Below are positions 50,947 through 59,865 of a stretch of DNA of 64,000 bases, one piece after another (within the stretch, counting starts at the first letter, position 1; each line of letters opens with the position of its first letter). The translations under genes and the position numbers were made by a program. The DNA is from Macrococcoides epidermidis (GTDB lineage Bacteria > Bacillota > Bacilli > Staphylococcales > Staphylococcaceae): assembly GCF_042659445.1 (NCBI RefSeq), contig NZ_JBHSSR010000001.1. The stretch is one strand, 5' to 3'. A model generated the notes under the pieces. That model ran no database searches and was not told where the DNA came from. It was given only the letters and a program-made list of their open reading frames with translations.

Positions 50947-51447
50947 TTATCTAAACAAAAATACATTACCTTTCTCTAACACGTCATCAAAAGATGAGTC
51001 CATTTCAAAACCTAATGATTCGGCAGTTTTAATTGATGCAATATTATTATATTGTGTTTGTGCAACAAGTTTATACTTACCTTCAGTTATTTGATTTACG
51101 TGTTTAATGATTTCATTCGCCGCTTCTTTTACAAAACCTTTACGTGTTTTATCTGAATTAATACGGTAGTATATATTTAAATAAGTATTATCAAGAATTG
51201 TTTTAAATTTTAATCCACATGCGCCAAATATTTTTTGGTCTTCTTTATCTATTATTGCATAATATCCAAAACCATGTTGTTCATGGTGTTTTATCCATTC
51301 TTTTATACCATTCTTAAAATCCTCAATATCAGTATCAGGACCTTTCGGATTATATAGTTGATTAGCGGGATTATTATGAACTGCGAATAATTCAGGTATA
51401 TCTTCAAGTGTCGGTGTTTTAATCAGTAATCGTTCTGTTTCTAACAT
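50947..51447 (-). CDS. GNAT acetyltransferase (RimJ/RimL-like)
   Basis: 166 residues. MLETERLLIKTPTLEDIPEL is the usual start of the RimJ/RimL group; the acetyl-CoA loop is KTRKGFVKEAANEII, somewhat degenerate; ASIKTAESLGFEM is the C-terminal motif. AAGGAGATC upstream. Substrate unknown. Confidence 0.87.
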   Translation of the reverse strand: MLETERLLIKTPTLEDIPELFAVHNNPANQLYNPKGPDTDIEDFKNGIKEWIKHHEQHGFGYYAIIDKEDQKIFGACGLKFKTILDNTYLNIYYRINSDKTRKGFVKEAANEIIKHVNQITEGKYKLVAQTQYNNIASIKTAESLGFEMDSSFDDVLEKGNVFLFR

Positions 51448-51462
51448 AATTGATCTCCTTTT

Positions 51463-51798
51463 TTATAAAACATCATCAATATTAATATCAATTCTTTTTA
51501 ATTGTTCTTCGAAAATTTCTTTCTTCAATATACCGTTTTCTACTTCTTCATTTGTAAAATCTTCTTCCTCAAAAACTTTACATCCATCATTAACCCATTG
51601 CTTTAAATATTGTTGAAATGCCCAGTTTAATTGACTTTTGGGTAAGACAATGGCTTTGTGTTCGACTTCAAAATCCTCACTATATCCATATTCAAATCCA
51701 CAACATGAACAAATGTTATAAGATGGACTACCACCAATTCCATATGGAGGTTCATCTATTTTATCGTATCCACATACGGGATATATATAATATTTCAA
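51463..51798 (-). CDS. Cysteine-rich CPCC-like zinc-ribbon protein
   Basis: 111 residues from a TTG at 51798 with AAAGGAATAAG upstream. YPVCGYD and NICSCCGFEYGYSED give a short zinc-ribbon-like pair near the N-terminus (one Cys of the usual CPxCGY is replaced by Tyr). The rest is helical and acidic. Related small proteins occur singly in accessory regions of many bacteria; the role is unknown. Confidence 0.7.
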   Translation of the reverse strand: MKYYIYPVCGYDKIDEPPYGIGGSPSYNICSCCGFEYGYSEDFEVEHKAIVLPKSQLNWAFQQYLKQWVNDGCKVFEEEDFTNEEVENGILKKEIFEEQLKRIDINIDDVL

Positions 51799-51803
51799 TT
51801 TTC

Positions 51804-52673
51804 TTATTCCTTTCTCATTAACTTGATCGCGTCAAACTTTCGCTTATTATCCTCATCTTCTAACCATTCTTTTATTATCTCCGCATAGTTATACTTCATA
51901 TTATTTTGGTGTATACCTTCTGCATTATGTGTATGTATTACATGTGTGAGCATTGTGTCTTCGTATAAATCGAAGTATGGAATCATTTTTATTCTTGATT
52001 CATTTAATACTTCATCATAATTATGTACAATGTGTCTATATTCCACAGACCAATTACCGTTTTCTTCGACATTTAAGATTGCATAATTCGACTCTTTTCC
52101 TTTGGTTGTAGAAACCGCACCAGGATTGATTATCTTTCTTTCATCCCCAATACCTATTTGTCTCATGACAGGTTGGTGAATATGACCGTATATAGCAACT
52201 TTAGCATCAGTATGTTCAAACAATTTTGCAAAGTTTTCTGAAGGTGCTTCTACCACTAAATCTCCACCATTAAATTTATTCGGTAAATTATGTGACAGAT
52301 GAAATTTTACGCCATATACTTCTTTTTCAACTGTCATTGGTAAATTGAACATAAAGTTTATTTGATCTTCACTTATATTATCAAATACATACTTCACTAA
52401 CATAAAGATAAATATTTCTTCCGGATCGTCGTAATTAATTGTGTCGTATTCTTCAATAACACTTGTAAAGCACCCATCCCAATTTCCTTTTACAAAAGTT
52501 GTTGTATTCGAATCAAGTAGTAAATCTAACAAATCTGAAGTTCCCGGGCCAGGCATAAATAAATCACCTAGAAACCAAAATTCATCTACGCCATTTCTTT
52601 TAGCATCTTCTATCACTTCTCTAGCAGCAGTAGTATTACCGTGTATGTCTGAAATAAGTCCGATTTTTTTCAT
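51804..52673 (-). CDS. Metallophosphoesterase (YfcE/MPE family)
   Basis: 289 residues. All calcineurin-like motifs are visible: ISDIHGN, FLGDLFMPGPG, KGNWD, HLSHNL and YGHIHQP. The domain ends near residue 200; the C-terminal 80 residues are helical. Homologues hydrolyse phosphodiesters or phosphomonoesters, or act on nucleotides; the substrate is unknown. Confidence 0.9.
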   Translation of the reverse strand: MKKIGLISDIHGNTTAAREVIEDAKRNGVDEFWFLGDLFMPGPGTSDLLDLLLDSNTTTFVKGNWDGCFTSVIEEYDTINYDDPEEIFIFMLVKYVFDNISEDQINFMFNLPMTVEKEVYGVKFHLSHNLPNKFNGGDLVVEAPSENFAKLFEHTDAKVAIYGHIHQPVMRQIGIGDERKIINPGAVSTTKGKESNYAILNVEENGNWSVEYRHIVHNYDEVLNESRIKMIPYFDLYEDTMLTHVIHTHNAEGIHQNNMKYNYAEIIKEWLEDEDNKRKFDAIKLMRKE

Positions 52674-52746
52674 AATTCATTCTCTCTTTCTCATGTCTTA
52701 AAATTTCAAAACAAAAAATATAATATCTCAATTAATTATCATATAT

Positions 52747-53226
52747 TCACAATTTCAAATGATATCGAAAATATATTTCACCTTTACTACCTGTTATTAA
52801 TTCACTTTTTTCAAATCCCAGACTTTCAAATAACTTTTGTGAATTTATATTATAATCAAAAACTTTACTTACTTTTATTTCTTTATAGTCATTATACTTT
52901 GCAATTTTTAAGAGTAACTTCATGGCACGTTTAGCTATCCCTTTACCAACATATTTATCTTCACCAATAATTATGGGTACAGTAGTTGGTGAAAGTGTTA
53001 TATCTCCAATGGGTTTCCAATGTTTATCCAGTATTTCGATGATAAACACAGTACCTTTAGCATTTAAATCATTGTACATTCTTCTAATTGTCAACTCGTT
53101 ATAACCTGAGACTTTTATACCTTCTGAACCAAGTAATACTCTCCGATTGTTATACCATTTTTCAGCATATTTTATATCTTTATCAATATTTAATAATCTT
53201 AATCTTAATCTCATCTGTGGAACCAT
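52747..53226 (-). CDS. GNAT acetyltransferase
   Basis: 159 residues from the ATG with AGGTGAATC upstream. Acetyl-CoA loop KYVGKGIAKRAMKLL and NSQKLFESLGF. The N-terminus LRLLNIDKDIKYAEKWYNNR is like aminoglycoside-6'-type and RimL-like GNATs; the substrate is not predicted. Confidence 0.85.
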   Translation of the reverse strand: MVPQMRLRLRLLNIDKDIKYAEKWYNNRRVLLGSEGIKVSGYNELTIRRMYNDLNAKGTVFIIEILDKHWKPIGDITLSPTTVPIIIGEDKYVGKGIAKRAMKLLLKIAKYNDYKEIKVSKVFDYNINSQKLFESLGFEKSELITGSKGEIYFRYHLKL

Positions 53227-53234
53227 AGATTCAC

Positions 53235-53729
53235 CTACAATAATTTACTCATATAATATTCATCATAAAATTTCTCATTAATTTTAAGTGATTTTCGTTT
53301 TGTGCCTTCTATTTCAAATCCACTTTTCTGATATAATTTAATGCCTGCTTCATTCTCTGTTACGACTGTTAATTCTAATCTCGTTATACCGACAGTTTTA
53401 GCCCACTGTTCAACCGCTTCAAATAACAAAGTCCCAACACCTTGCCCTCTGACTTCTTGATGTACGCCTATTACTAAATACGCTGAATGTTTATTTCGAA
53501 ATGAAGTATTGCCTATCGCGATGAGATAACCACATAATCCATCATTATCAGCAACTAATAATGTGCTATTAGATTGATTATTAAAATGCTCAATCATTTT
53601 CGTTTGTTTCTCCACACTATTATTACGCTCTCCCGGTTCCATTAACATAAAGTCAGATGTCGATTCTACATGTGCTATTAAATTCATTAATTGTTCAGCG
53701 TCATTAATTGTCGCATGTCTTATGATCAT
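53235..53729 (-). CDS. GNAT acetyltransferase
   Basis: 164 residues. MIIRHATINDAEQLMNLI start, acetyl-CoA loop VRGQGVGTLLFEAV, GIKLYQKSGFEIEGTKR at the end. It resembles the phosphinothricin/YiaC-type N-acetyltransferases. Its start overlaps the stop of the alpha/beta hydrolase gene by 4 nt, so the two are coupled. Confidence 0.88.
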   Translation of the reverse strand: MIIRHATINDAEQLMNLIAHVESTSDFMLMEPGERNNSVEKQTKMIEHFNNQSNSTLLVADNDGLCGYLIAIGNTSFRNKHSAYLVIGVHQEVRGQGVGTLLFEAVEQWAKTVGITRLELTVVTENEAGIKLYQKSGFEIEGTKRKSLKINEKFYDEYYMSKLL

Positions 53730-54607
53730 TTTGAACCTCCCAAAAAGTGTTTAATCGTTTTTACAAACAATGTTGTTTCCTCAATATCCGGAAAATGAGC
53801 ACTTTCTTTAAAGTATTCAACCTGGTAATTTTTTAACTTCGATTGTATTAATTCTGTTGTTGCTATACCAGTATTCTTATCAAATATTCCAGTAATGATT
53901 AACGTAGGAATATCGAGAGATGTGATTTGTTCAAGTAGATTTTCACTATTTAACGATTTCACAATTTCATTATAGAATATCCCATCATTAACTAAACCAC
54001 TTTCTTCCCACAACTTACGATTTAGAATAGCATAATTAGATTTATGAAATAGCAGTTGATCTGTTTCTTCAACACTAGCAATTGACCAGGCATATTGTAT
54101 AGATTGATAGATATCGTGGTTTTGTAAGTAATCATTTATTAATTTCCTATTTCCATCATTAAAGACTGATAAGAAACCAGAAAGTTGAACTAAATTACTG
54201 ATGGATAATGTAATTAATGACGGAGATTCTAATATTATTTTAAGAATATGTTGTGGGTGGGTCACAGCATAGTGTAATGCCAACTCACCTCCAAATGAAT
54301 AACCATGTATATTAAACTGATCAATTTCTAGTTCGATTCTTAATGACTCTAAATCATTAACTAACTGTTTAATATGAATAGTACTAATATCATCAACTTT
54401 ATCACTTCTACCACAGTGGCGTTGTTCATAATATATAATAGGCATTTTTTGCTCAAGTTCTAGACCAGAAGTACGCTCGAATGTATAATGATTACCTCCT
54501 GGACCACCATGAACGATAATTAAAGGGATTTGATTTTGATAATCTCCAATAATTTTTACCCAATGATTACATTGATTAATATTTATGATATGTTCACCTT
54601 GTAACAT
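53726..54607 (-). CDS. Alpha/beta hydrolase, proline-iminopeptidase-like
   Basis: 293 residues from the ATG at 54607 (AGAGGTGAT upstream). HGGPGGNHY is the oxyanion-hole segment of the S33 group, GYSFGG holds the nucleophile Ser, Asp lies in ITGIFDKNT and His in SAHFPDIEE. S33 members remove N-terminal proline or hydrolyse small amides and esters. No signal peptide, so it is cytoplasmic. It is between two GNAT genes, coupled to the downstream one. Confidence 0.88.
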   Translation of the reverse strand: MLQGEHIININQCNHWVKIIGDYQNQIPLIIVHGGPGGNHYTFERTSGLELEQKMPIIYYEQRHCGRSDKVDDISTIHIKQLVNDLESLRIELEIDQFNIHGYSFGGELALHYAVTHPQHILKIILESPSLITLSISNLVQLSGFLSVFNDGNRKLINDYLQNHDIYQSIQYAWSIASVEETDQLLFHKSNYAILNRKLWEESGLVNDGIFYNEIVKSLNSENLLEQITSLDIPTLIITGIFDKNTGIATTELIQSKLKNYQVEYFKESAHFPDIEETTLFVKTIKHFLGGSK

Positions 54608-54611
54608 ATTA

Positions 54612-55163
54612 TCACCTCTTTTTATCTTCCCACTCACTTCTCAGCATGCCCATTTTAATTGCATCATAATACTGTCCATCAACTATTCTGGCATCACGAA
54701 TTCTGGCTTCTTCTATCATTCCTACTTTTTCAGCTAATTTCATCATACGAACATTCCCAGACCATGTTGATATCCCGATACGGTGTAAATCACTATGATT
54801 AAAGATATAATCAACCCATTGCTGGAATGCAGAAGTACCATAACCTCCACTCCAATATTCAGGATTGAAAATGACGATTCCTATCTCCATCCAATTTGTT
54901 TCTTCACTCACCCAATTTGCATGAAGAGTCCCAAGAAATTGTCCTTCGTGGATGATATACATTGATTTCGGAATACCTTGATAGACATATTCTATATTCA
55001 ATGGCTTGTTCATATATTTCTCTTTTGTTAGCTCCGTTGTTGGTCTCGCATAATAAGTTCCATTCCATTTGGCAGATTCTTGTACTTCATCTTCAAATAA
55101 CCAATAATATAAATCAGCAATAAATTTTTTATTTGGTAAAATGATAGATACTTTATTAGACAT
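54612..55163 (-). CDS. GNAT acetyltransferase (RimJ/RimL-like)
   Basis: 183 residues from the ATG at 55163 (CGGAGG upstream; the frame runs 11 codons further). Acetyl-CoA loop YWSGGYGTSAFQQW, GNVRMMKLAEKVGMIEEARIRDA at 140-162 is the RimJ/RimL C-terminal motif. It stops 4 nt before the hydrolase start, so it probably heads a GNAT-hydrolase-GNAT operon. Confidence 0.88.
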   Translation of the reverse strand: MSNKVSIILPNKKFIADLYYWLFEDEVQESAKWNGTYYARPTTELTKEKYMNKPLNIEYVYQGIPKSMYIIHEGQFLGTLHANWVSEETNWMEIGIVIFNPEYWSGGYGTSAFQQWVDYIFNHSDLHRIGISTWSGNVRMMKLAEKVGMIEEARIRDARIVDGQYYDAIKMGMLRSEWEDKKR

Positions 55164-55211
55164 ATTGACCTCCGGGTTTATTAATTTTTTGAACAAGCGT
55201 ACTATTTTAGT

Positions 55212-55290
55212 TTTTTTATTTACGATTGTTCGTTTGCTCTCGAGCTAGCGAATAATTTTGATTTTTTTATCTCGTATGTTCGTTTACTCA
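55212..55290. repeat. Two imperfect copies of a 28-bp direct repeat
   Basis: TTTTTTTATTTACGAT then GTTCGTTTGCTC, and again TTTTTTTATCTCGTAT then GTTCGTTTACTC, about 50 nt apart in the gap between two GNAT genes. Confidence 0.55.
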
Positions 55291-55312
55291 CCAAATTTTT
55301 ATCAATTTAACT

Positions 55313-55735
55313 TTATTCTGTATATTCTGCTTCCAATTGTGGTTTATGATACACTGCCATTGCTGTTGTTAGTTTTTTAAAACCCAACTTATTATAGAAC
55401 GCTTCATTTCCTGTTGTTGATATCAAATGGATACACGATAATGATTCAAATTGATCTAATAATTGCTGCACGAGATTTCGAGCAATACCTTGTCCTTGAT
55501 AATTCGGATGTACAACAACATCATAAATTGCTGCATTAAATACGCCATCAGATAATGCCCTCGCAAATCCAATTACTGTTTCATTGTCTTTCGCAATCAT
55601 ATAATGTGAGCTATTATTATATATTTGTTCAACTTTATTTAAATCATGTCCCATCCATCCGACACTATGATAGACCGCTACTAATTGTTGATACTCATCT
55701 TGTTTGATTTGAGATGTATATTGTATGCTACTCAT
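55313..55735 (-). CDS. GNAT acetyltransferase
   Basis: 140 residues from the ATG at 55735 (AGTAGGTGATG upstream). Acetyl-CoA loop YQGQGIARNLVQQL, YDVVVHPNYQ before it, NEAFYNKLGF after it. The start is close to YtmI/YvbK-type GNATs. Substrate unknown. Confidence 0.87.
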   Translation of the reverse strand: MSSIQYTSQIKQDEYQQLVAVYHSVGWMGHDLNKVEQIYNNSSHYMIAKDNETVIGFARALSDGVFNAAIYDVVVHPNYQGQGIARNLVQQLLDQFESLSCIHLISTTGNEAFYNKLGFKKLTTAMAVYHKPQLEAEYTE

Positions 55736-55814
55736 AATCATCACCTACTTAACATATTATATTAATGATATATTATTATCAGATTTTTCAAAAGAATGAA
55801 TCAATAATATTAGT

Positions 55815-55841
55815 TAAAAAAATAACCAGCCAGCGCTGGTT
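55815..55841 (-). terminator. Terminator of the S66 peptidase gene
   Basis: AACCAGC, CAGC, GCTGGTT; T7 on the minus strand; overlaps the stop codon. Confidence 0.8.
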
Positions 55842-56871
55842 AATCTACTGCATTTTCTAATATTGTAAACGTCTTATTGTAAGTATCGAGTTCAGCCTGA
55901 GCACCATAAGGTAATATCCCTTTCGGTTCATTATGGCCAAAGCTTGCATTATAAAATACCGGTAAATCTTCTCTGTCGTTTTCTTTAAGTATCTTTTGAA
56001 AGACTGCTTTAATTTCTTCATAATAAACCCCATCTTGTGGTCTACCGATAATCATCCCATTGATTATTTTAAAGATTCCCATCACTGCATACGTTCTGAT
56101 ATATTGCTCTAACACTTCAGGATGTGTGTGTCTTTCTGATGTTTCAAGGAATAGAATCGCATCTTTAAATGCTGATAATTCGGGAAAGTATTTCGTTCCT
56201 TGTATATGATTTAACGATTCAACACAGCCACCTATTAAGTGTCCTTGAACTTTACCTACGCCATTAATCACTTCGTACCCTGTATTTAGTAAATTTTCTC
56301 GTTCAAAATCTTTGGCAATCTCATCCCATAACAATCCAAATTTACGCACAGTTTCTGAAGTATAAATACGTCCAACTGGATTATCAGTAAAAAGTAAATT
56401 TAATATTTGACTGATTGTATATTCATCCATCTTTACATTTTCAGCAAAGTCAGTAAGTAGTGCGGGGCCATAATACGTTGTTATACCATGCTGATAGAAA
56501 TAAAGATGTTGTACTGTCGTATCAGAATAGCCCATAAAAATTTTGGGATTTTGTTTAAACGCTTCTACATCTATATACGGCATAATACGCACTGATTCGG
56601 TACCGCCTATTGTACAAATAATTGCTTTAACTTCTGGATCTAACACTGCCTGATTGAAGTCTTCTGCCCTTTTTTCAGGATGTGCATATAAATATTCTGA
56701 ACCTTTTAATGCATTTGGCATTACTTTATATTTTAATCCAAATACAGATTCAAGTCTTTCTAAACCCTGCTTCGTTCTCCATATGAAATCATCCTCGCCG
56801 GCCATGCCACTAGATAAAGATACAATGGCGATTGTATCACCTTTTTTTATTTTTTCTGGTTTTATCATCAT
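55840..56871 (-). CDS. S66 family serine peptidase (LD-carboxypeptidase / MccF-like)
   Basis: 343 residues. KKGDTIAIVSLSSGM start, nucleophile Ser in MGYSDTTVQ, Glu in LFLETSERHTHPE, catalytic His in FGHNEPKGILPYG. The S66 family holds cytoplasmic muropeptide LD-carboxypeptidases and MccF, which cleaves microcin C. The inserted region and length (about 340) fit the MccF-like subgroup better than LdcA (about 305). It starts ATG-ATG with AGGTGAC. Confidence 0.88.
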   Translation of the reverse strand: MMIKPEKIKKGDTIAIVSLSSGMAGEDDFIWRTKQGLERLESVFGLKYKVMPNALKGSEYLYAHPEKRAEDFNQAVLDPEVKAIICTIGGTESVRIMPYIDVEAFKQNPKIFMGYSDTTVQHLYFYQHGITTYYGPALLTDFAENVKMDEYTISQILNLLFTDNPVGRIYTSETVRKFGLLWDEIAKDFERENLLNTGYEVINGVGKVQGHLIGGCVESLNHIQGTKYFPELSAFKDAILFLETSERHTHPEVLEQYIRTYAVMGIFKIINGMIIGRPQDGVYYEEIKAVFQKILKENDREDLPVFYNASFGHNEPKGILPYGAQAELDTYNKTFTILENAVD

Positions 56872-57005
56872 GTCACCTATTTTTCATATTTGTTAATAAC
56901 ATTTTATATTAAATTCTGAATTTTTAAAAGTCTTTGTAAAAATTTATTACTAAGGACTTTATTTTTAACGTATAATAATTATTTTGCATAGTTAAATTTA
57001 TTCAA

Positions 57006-57031
57006 AATAAAAACAGCTAATGCGCTGTTTT
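57006..57031 (-). terminator. Terminator of the TipA-like gene
   Basis: AAAACAGC, loop, GCTGTTTT plus T's on the minus strand; it overlaps the stop. Confidence 0.8.
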
Positions 57032-57763
57032 AAGAATTTATCGTAGCATAATATTTCATTGCTTCACTCATATATTCCGCAAGTCCTTCGCCATACTGAT
57101 TGATGTTATTAGTAAATCGGTCATCAATTATATACATATCACCTAATCCATAAAAGGCATCTCGTGAATAAGTTCCAAAATTTTTATTTAGAAAGTGATA
57201 AAATTTTTCAGTATGCTGCAAGACTGTTTGGTCTTCAATAGGTTTATCTTTTAATTGATTAAATGTCACGAATATATCTATCCATTCCTGTGAAAGTTGA
57301 TCTTTACCATCATCTGAAAGCTGGTTAATTTTCTTTTGTGATATATTTACTGCCTTATCCCCATACTTCTTTCGAGCTTCTTGTTCATACTGGTTATCGT
57401 TAAAATTAATGCCTTTAAATTTTTCTTCAGGTGTCATCTTCTTACCCTCTTTTTTTCTTTTTATTGTTTGGTCGATTAGTGTAATCATTGAATGAATCTG
57501 TTGTTGTTGCGCTTCCAGTCTTGTTCGTTGATCTGTAAGGACATCTATCATATTTGCATTGTTCTTTAAAAGGGCTTTGATTTCATTTAGTGATAGATTA
57601 TTTTGCGATAGAGCATTATGTGTTGAAGCCTGTCTAAATCTAAATCATTATATTCACGATATCCGTTATCCTTTTTATTTGGACATAGTAATGCGATTTC
57701 ATCATAGTAATGCAAAGTTCTTATGCTTACACCTGTTAATTCAGATACTTTTTTAATATTCAT
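57030..57763 (-). pseudogene. Frameshifted MerR-family regulator with TipAS drug-binding domain
   Basis: From the ATG at 57763 (AGGAGGTAGG upstream) the MerR HTH is read: MNIKKVSELTGVSIRTLHYY, then GYREYNDLDLDRLQHIMLYRK. It then runs to a stop three codons on. Shifting one base at about 57610 restores NLSLNEIKALLKNN and the long frame to 57030, which carries the C-terminal TipAS domain (QEWIDIFVTFNQL, GLAEYMSEAMKYY). TipA-type proteins bind thiopeptides and related compounds. One base appears lost in an AAAA/AATAAT stretch; it may be a true mutation or a sequencing error. Confidence 0.88.
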
Positions 57764-57908
57764 ATCCTACCTCCTCACAATATTACTTTAAACAATAACG
57801 TTACGTCATGGTCAATATATAAATTTAGTTTCTGATATAAATATTTTGAAGTGATATAATATATTAAACATTTTATTAAGATCTTATTTTGTTCAAGGAG
57901 CTTTGATT

Positions 57909-59120
57909 ATGCGTAAACGTCTTACAACACTACTTACAGAACGTGCACCGATTCTACCTGAGAAAGTCGCAGACAATGATTTAAAAATTAACAAAGAGCC
58001 GATTATTTTAGTCCATGGTTTTGCAGGATTTGCAAGGGACAATACACCGCATGGGTTAATGCCTTATTGGGGTGGTTTAAAAGTTAATATAACTTCTACA
58101 TTAAATATTGAAGGCTATAATATTTATGAAGCGAGCATAGGTTCTATGACCTCGAGTTATGACCGCGCTGTTGAATTATATTATTATATAAAAGGTGGTC
58201 GTGTAGACTATGGTGCTTTTCATAGTAAGAAATTTGGGCATCATCGTTTCGGTAAGACATATGAGGGCATTTTTCCAGATTGGCAGCCAGGTAAAAAAGT
58301 GCATTTCATAGGTCATAGTATGGGCGGACAGACAATTCGTATATTAGAGCATATGTTACGTTTTGGTCGTCCTGAAGAAGTAGCCTATGCAAACGCCCAC
58401 CATTTAAAAGTTGCTCCTCTATTTATAGGTGGACAAGATAATATGATCAATACAATTACGACAATTGGCACACCTCATAATGGAACATATATTGCAGATC
58501 GATTAGGTAATAAGAATTTGATTAAATCATTCTTTTATCGTCTTGTTGAGAACGAAGGTTTAGCAAGCTTTAAAGTAGACTGGGGCTTTGGTCAATGGGG
58601 GTTACGTCAACAAAAAGGTGAAAGTTACTTTGCATACATTAAACGTGTTAGAGCGAATAAGCTTTGGCAGACTACTGATAACGGCTTTTATGACTTAACA
58701 TTAAAAGGCTCAGAGGAAATCAATAACAAGCTTTCAATCAATCCCAACATTCGATATAAAAGTTATTCGACTGTTGCTACACATAAAAGTTTCTTCACGA
58801 AATATCAAATTGCAAATGTTGGGATGTTTGCCCCTTTCTATCTTACGGGTATGATCAGTACAATATCAGGAACACCAGAATGGTGGGAAAATGATGGACT
58901 TGTCCCAGCAATTTCTGCTGAAGGTCCATTCACCGAACCTAAATCTTACAACAAAAAGGTGATGATAGATCGTGGTGTATGGCATGTTGTACCTAGAATG
59001 TATGGCTGGGATCATATGGATCAGATTGGCGGCAATATGACAAATTTACTTCATACGCCAGGAGAATTAATTGATTTCTATCGGACACTCGTTAAAGAAC
59101 TCGTTTTATTTGAAAAATAA
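57909..59120 (+). CDS. Staphylococcal-type lipase (family I.5/I.6) without secretion signal
   Basis: 403 residues from the ATG at 57909 (CAAGGAGC upstream). IILVHGFAGF at the start, GHSMGGQT with nucleophile Ser137, the catalytic Asp probably in ENDGLVPAISAEGPF and His in WDHMDQ. It also has the Zn/Ca-site region of thermostable lipases. It corresponds to the mature domain of S. aureus lipases, but the YSIRK signal and 200-residue propeptide are absent, so it would stay in the cytoplasm or leave by lysis. The N-terminus is basic (MRKRLTTLLTERAP), not hydrophobic. Confidence 0.9.
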   Translation: MRKRLTTLLTERAPILPEKVADNDLKINKEPIILVHGFAGFARDNTPHGLMPYWGGLKVNITSTLNIEGYNIYEASIGSMTSSYDRAVELYYYIKGGRVDYGAFHSKKFGHHRFGKTYEGIFPDWQPGKKVHFIGHSMGGQTIRILEHMLRFGRPEEVAYANAHHLKVAPLFIGGQDNMINTITTIGTPHNGTYIADRLGNKNLIKSFFYRLVENEGLASFKVDWGFGQWGLRQQKGESYFAYIKRVRANKLWQTTDNGFYDLTLKGSEEINNKLSINPNIRYKSYSTVATHKSFFTKYQIANVGMFAPFYLTGMISTISGTPEWWENDGLVPAISAEGPFTEPKSYNKKVMIDRGVWHVVPRMYGWDHMDQIGGNMTNLLHTPGELIDFYRTLVKELVLFEK

Positions 59121-59147
59121 AAACCTAGGTCATTCCTAGGTTTATTC
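59121..59147. terminator. Terminator between lipase and tenA
   Basis: AAACCTAGG, TCATT, CCTAGGTTT followed by ATTCTT; it can act on both convergent genes. Confidence 0.85.
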
Positions 59148-59816
59148 TTGTGGGATATTCCATGTCTCAAGATTTTCACACATGTCCCAGAACATATATT
59201 CATAATAGCTTGTTTTTACGATAATTTCTTCTAGCTCTGCTAATTCCGCTTCAGGTTTACCTTCAGTTAACTCATCCATCAATCTAATTGCATCGTTTGT
59301 TAAATCAGTAAATTCTTCTCCAGAATAAGTTTCTACCCACGCATGATAAGGGTTTGATTGTGATAATCCACCTTTTTCCGCTAAAGACTTTCCAATAAAA
59401 TTATAACTCCATGCACATGCAAGTAGACATGCAACTACATGTTCTGCACCGCCTCTTTGTGCATGATTTAGCATATAACTCGTATAAGCAGTGTTTGTAG
59501 CAGCAGAGTCAGTTGCTTCAAGTTCATCAGAAGATATGCCATATGATGCTGCAAACTTACGATGTAAATCCATCTCCATGAATAATGTACCATGCAATAA
59601 ATTAGCAAATGTACTCATTGTAGATAAATCTCTTGATTTCGCACTTCCAATTGCCATTAATTTTGCATATTCAATCAAATAGACATAATCTTGTTTCAAC
59701 CAATGCTGGAACTTTTCATTTGAAAGTGTCCCATCTCCTAAACCTTTCACAAAAGAATGCTCTAAATAAGAACTCCAAATTGGTTCTACTCTTTTCCAAA
59801 TTCGTTCTGTAAACAT
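59142..59816 (-). CDS. tenA: Thiaminase II / aminopyrimidine aminohydrolase
   Basis: 224 residues from the ATG at 59816 (AGGAGG upstream). TenA salvages thiamine breakdown products by hydrolysing aminopyrimidine to HMP. All-helical fold; the catalytic Cys is in VACLLACAWSYNFIG, and the conserved C-terminal YYEYMFWDMCENLE carries the active-site Glu. Preceded by a TPP riboswitch. In staphylococci tenA heads tenA-thiM-thiD-thiE; here no thi gene follows. Confidence 0.93.
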   Translation of the reverse strand: MFTERIWKRVEPIWSSYLEHSFVKGLGDGTLSNEKFQHWLKQDYVYLIEYAKLMAIGSAKSRDLSTMSTFANLLHGTLFMEMDLHRKFAASYGISSDELEATDSAATNTAYTSYMLNHAQRGGAEHVVACLLACAWSYNFIGKSLAEKGGLSQSNPYHAWVETYSGEEFTDLTNDAIRLMDELTEGKPEAELAELEEIIVKTSYYEYMFWDMCENLETWNIPQE

Positions 59817-59828
59817 ATTAATCCTCCT

Positions 59829-59861
59829 AAAAAAATACCTATACACGTAAGGTATAGGTAT
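59829..59861 (-). terminator. Riboswitch terminator upstream of tenA
   Basis: ATACCTATAC, loop ACGTAAG, GTATAGGTAT and a T7 tract on the minus strand, between the TPP aptamer and the tenA ribosome site. Confidence 0.88.
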
Positions 59862-59865
59862 CATC

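Noticed and set aside
37520..55735. Integron-like cassette array
   Set aside because: No attC-like inverted repeats between genes and no integrase; intergenic lengths and signals are varied.
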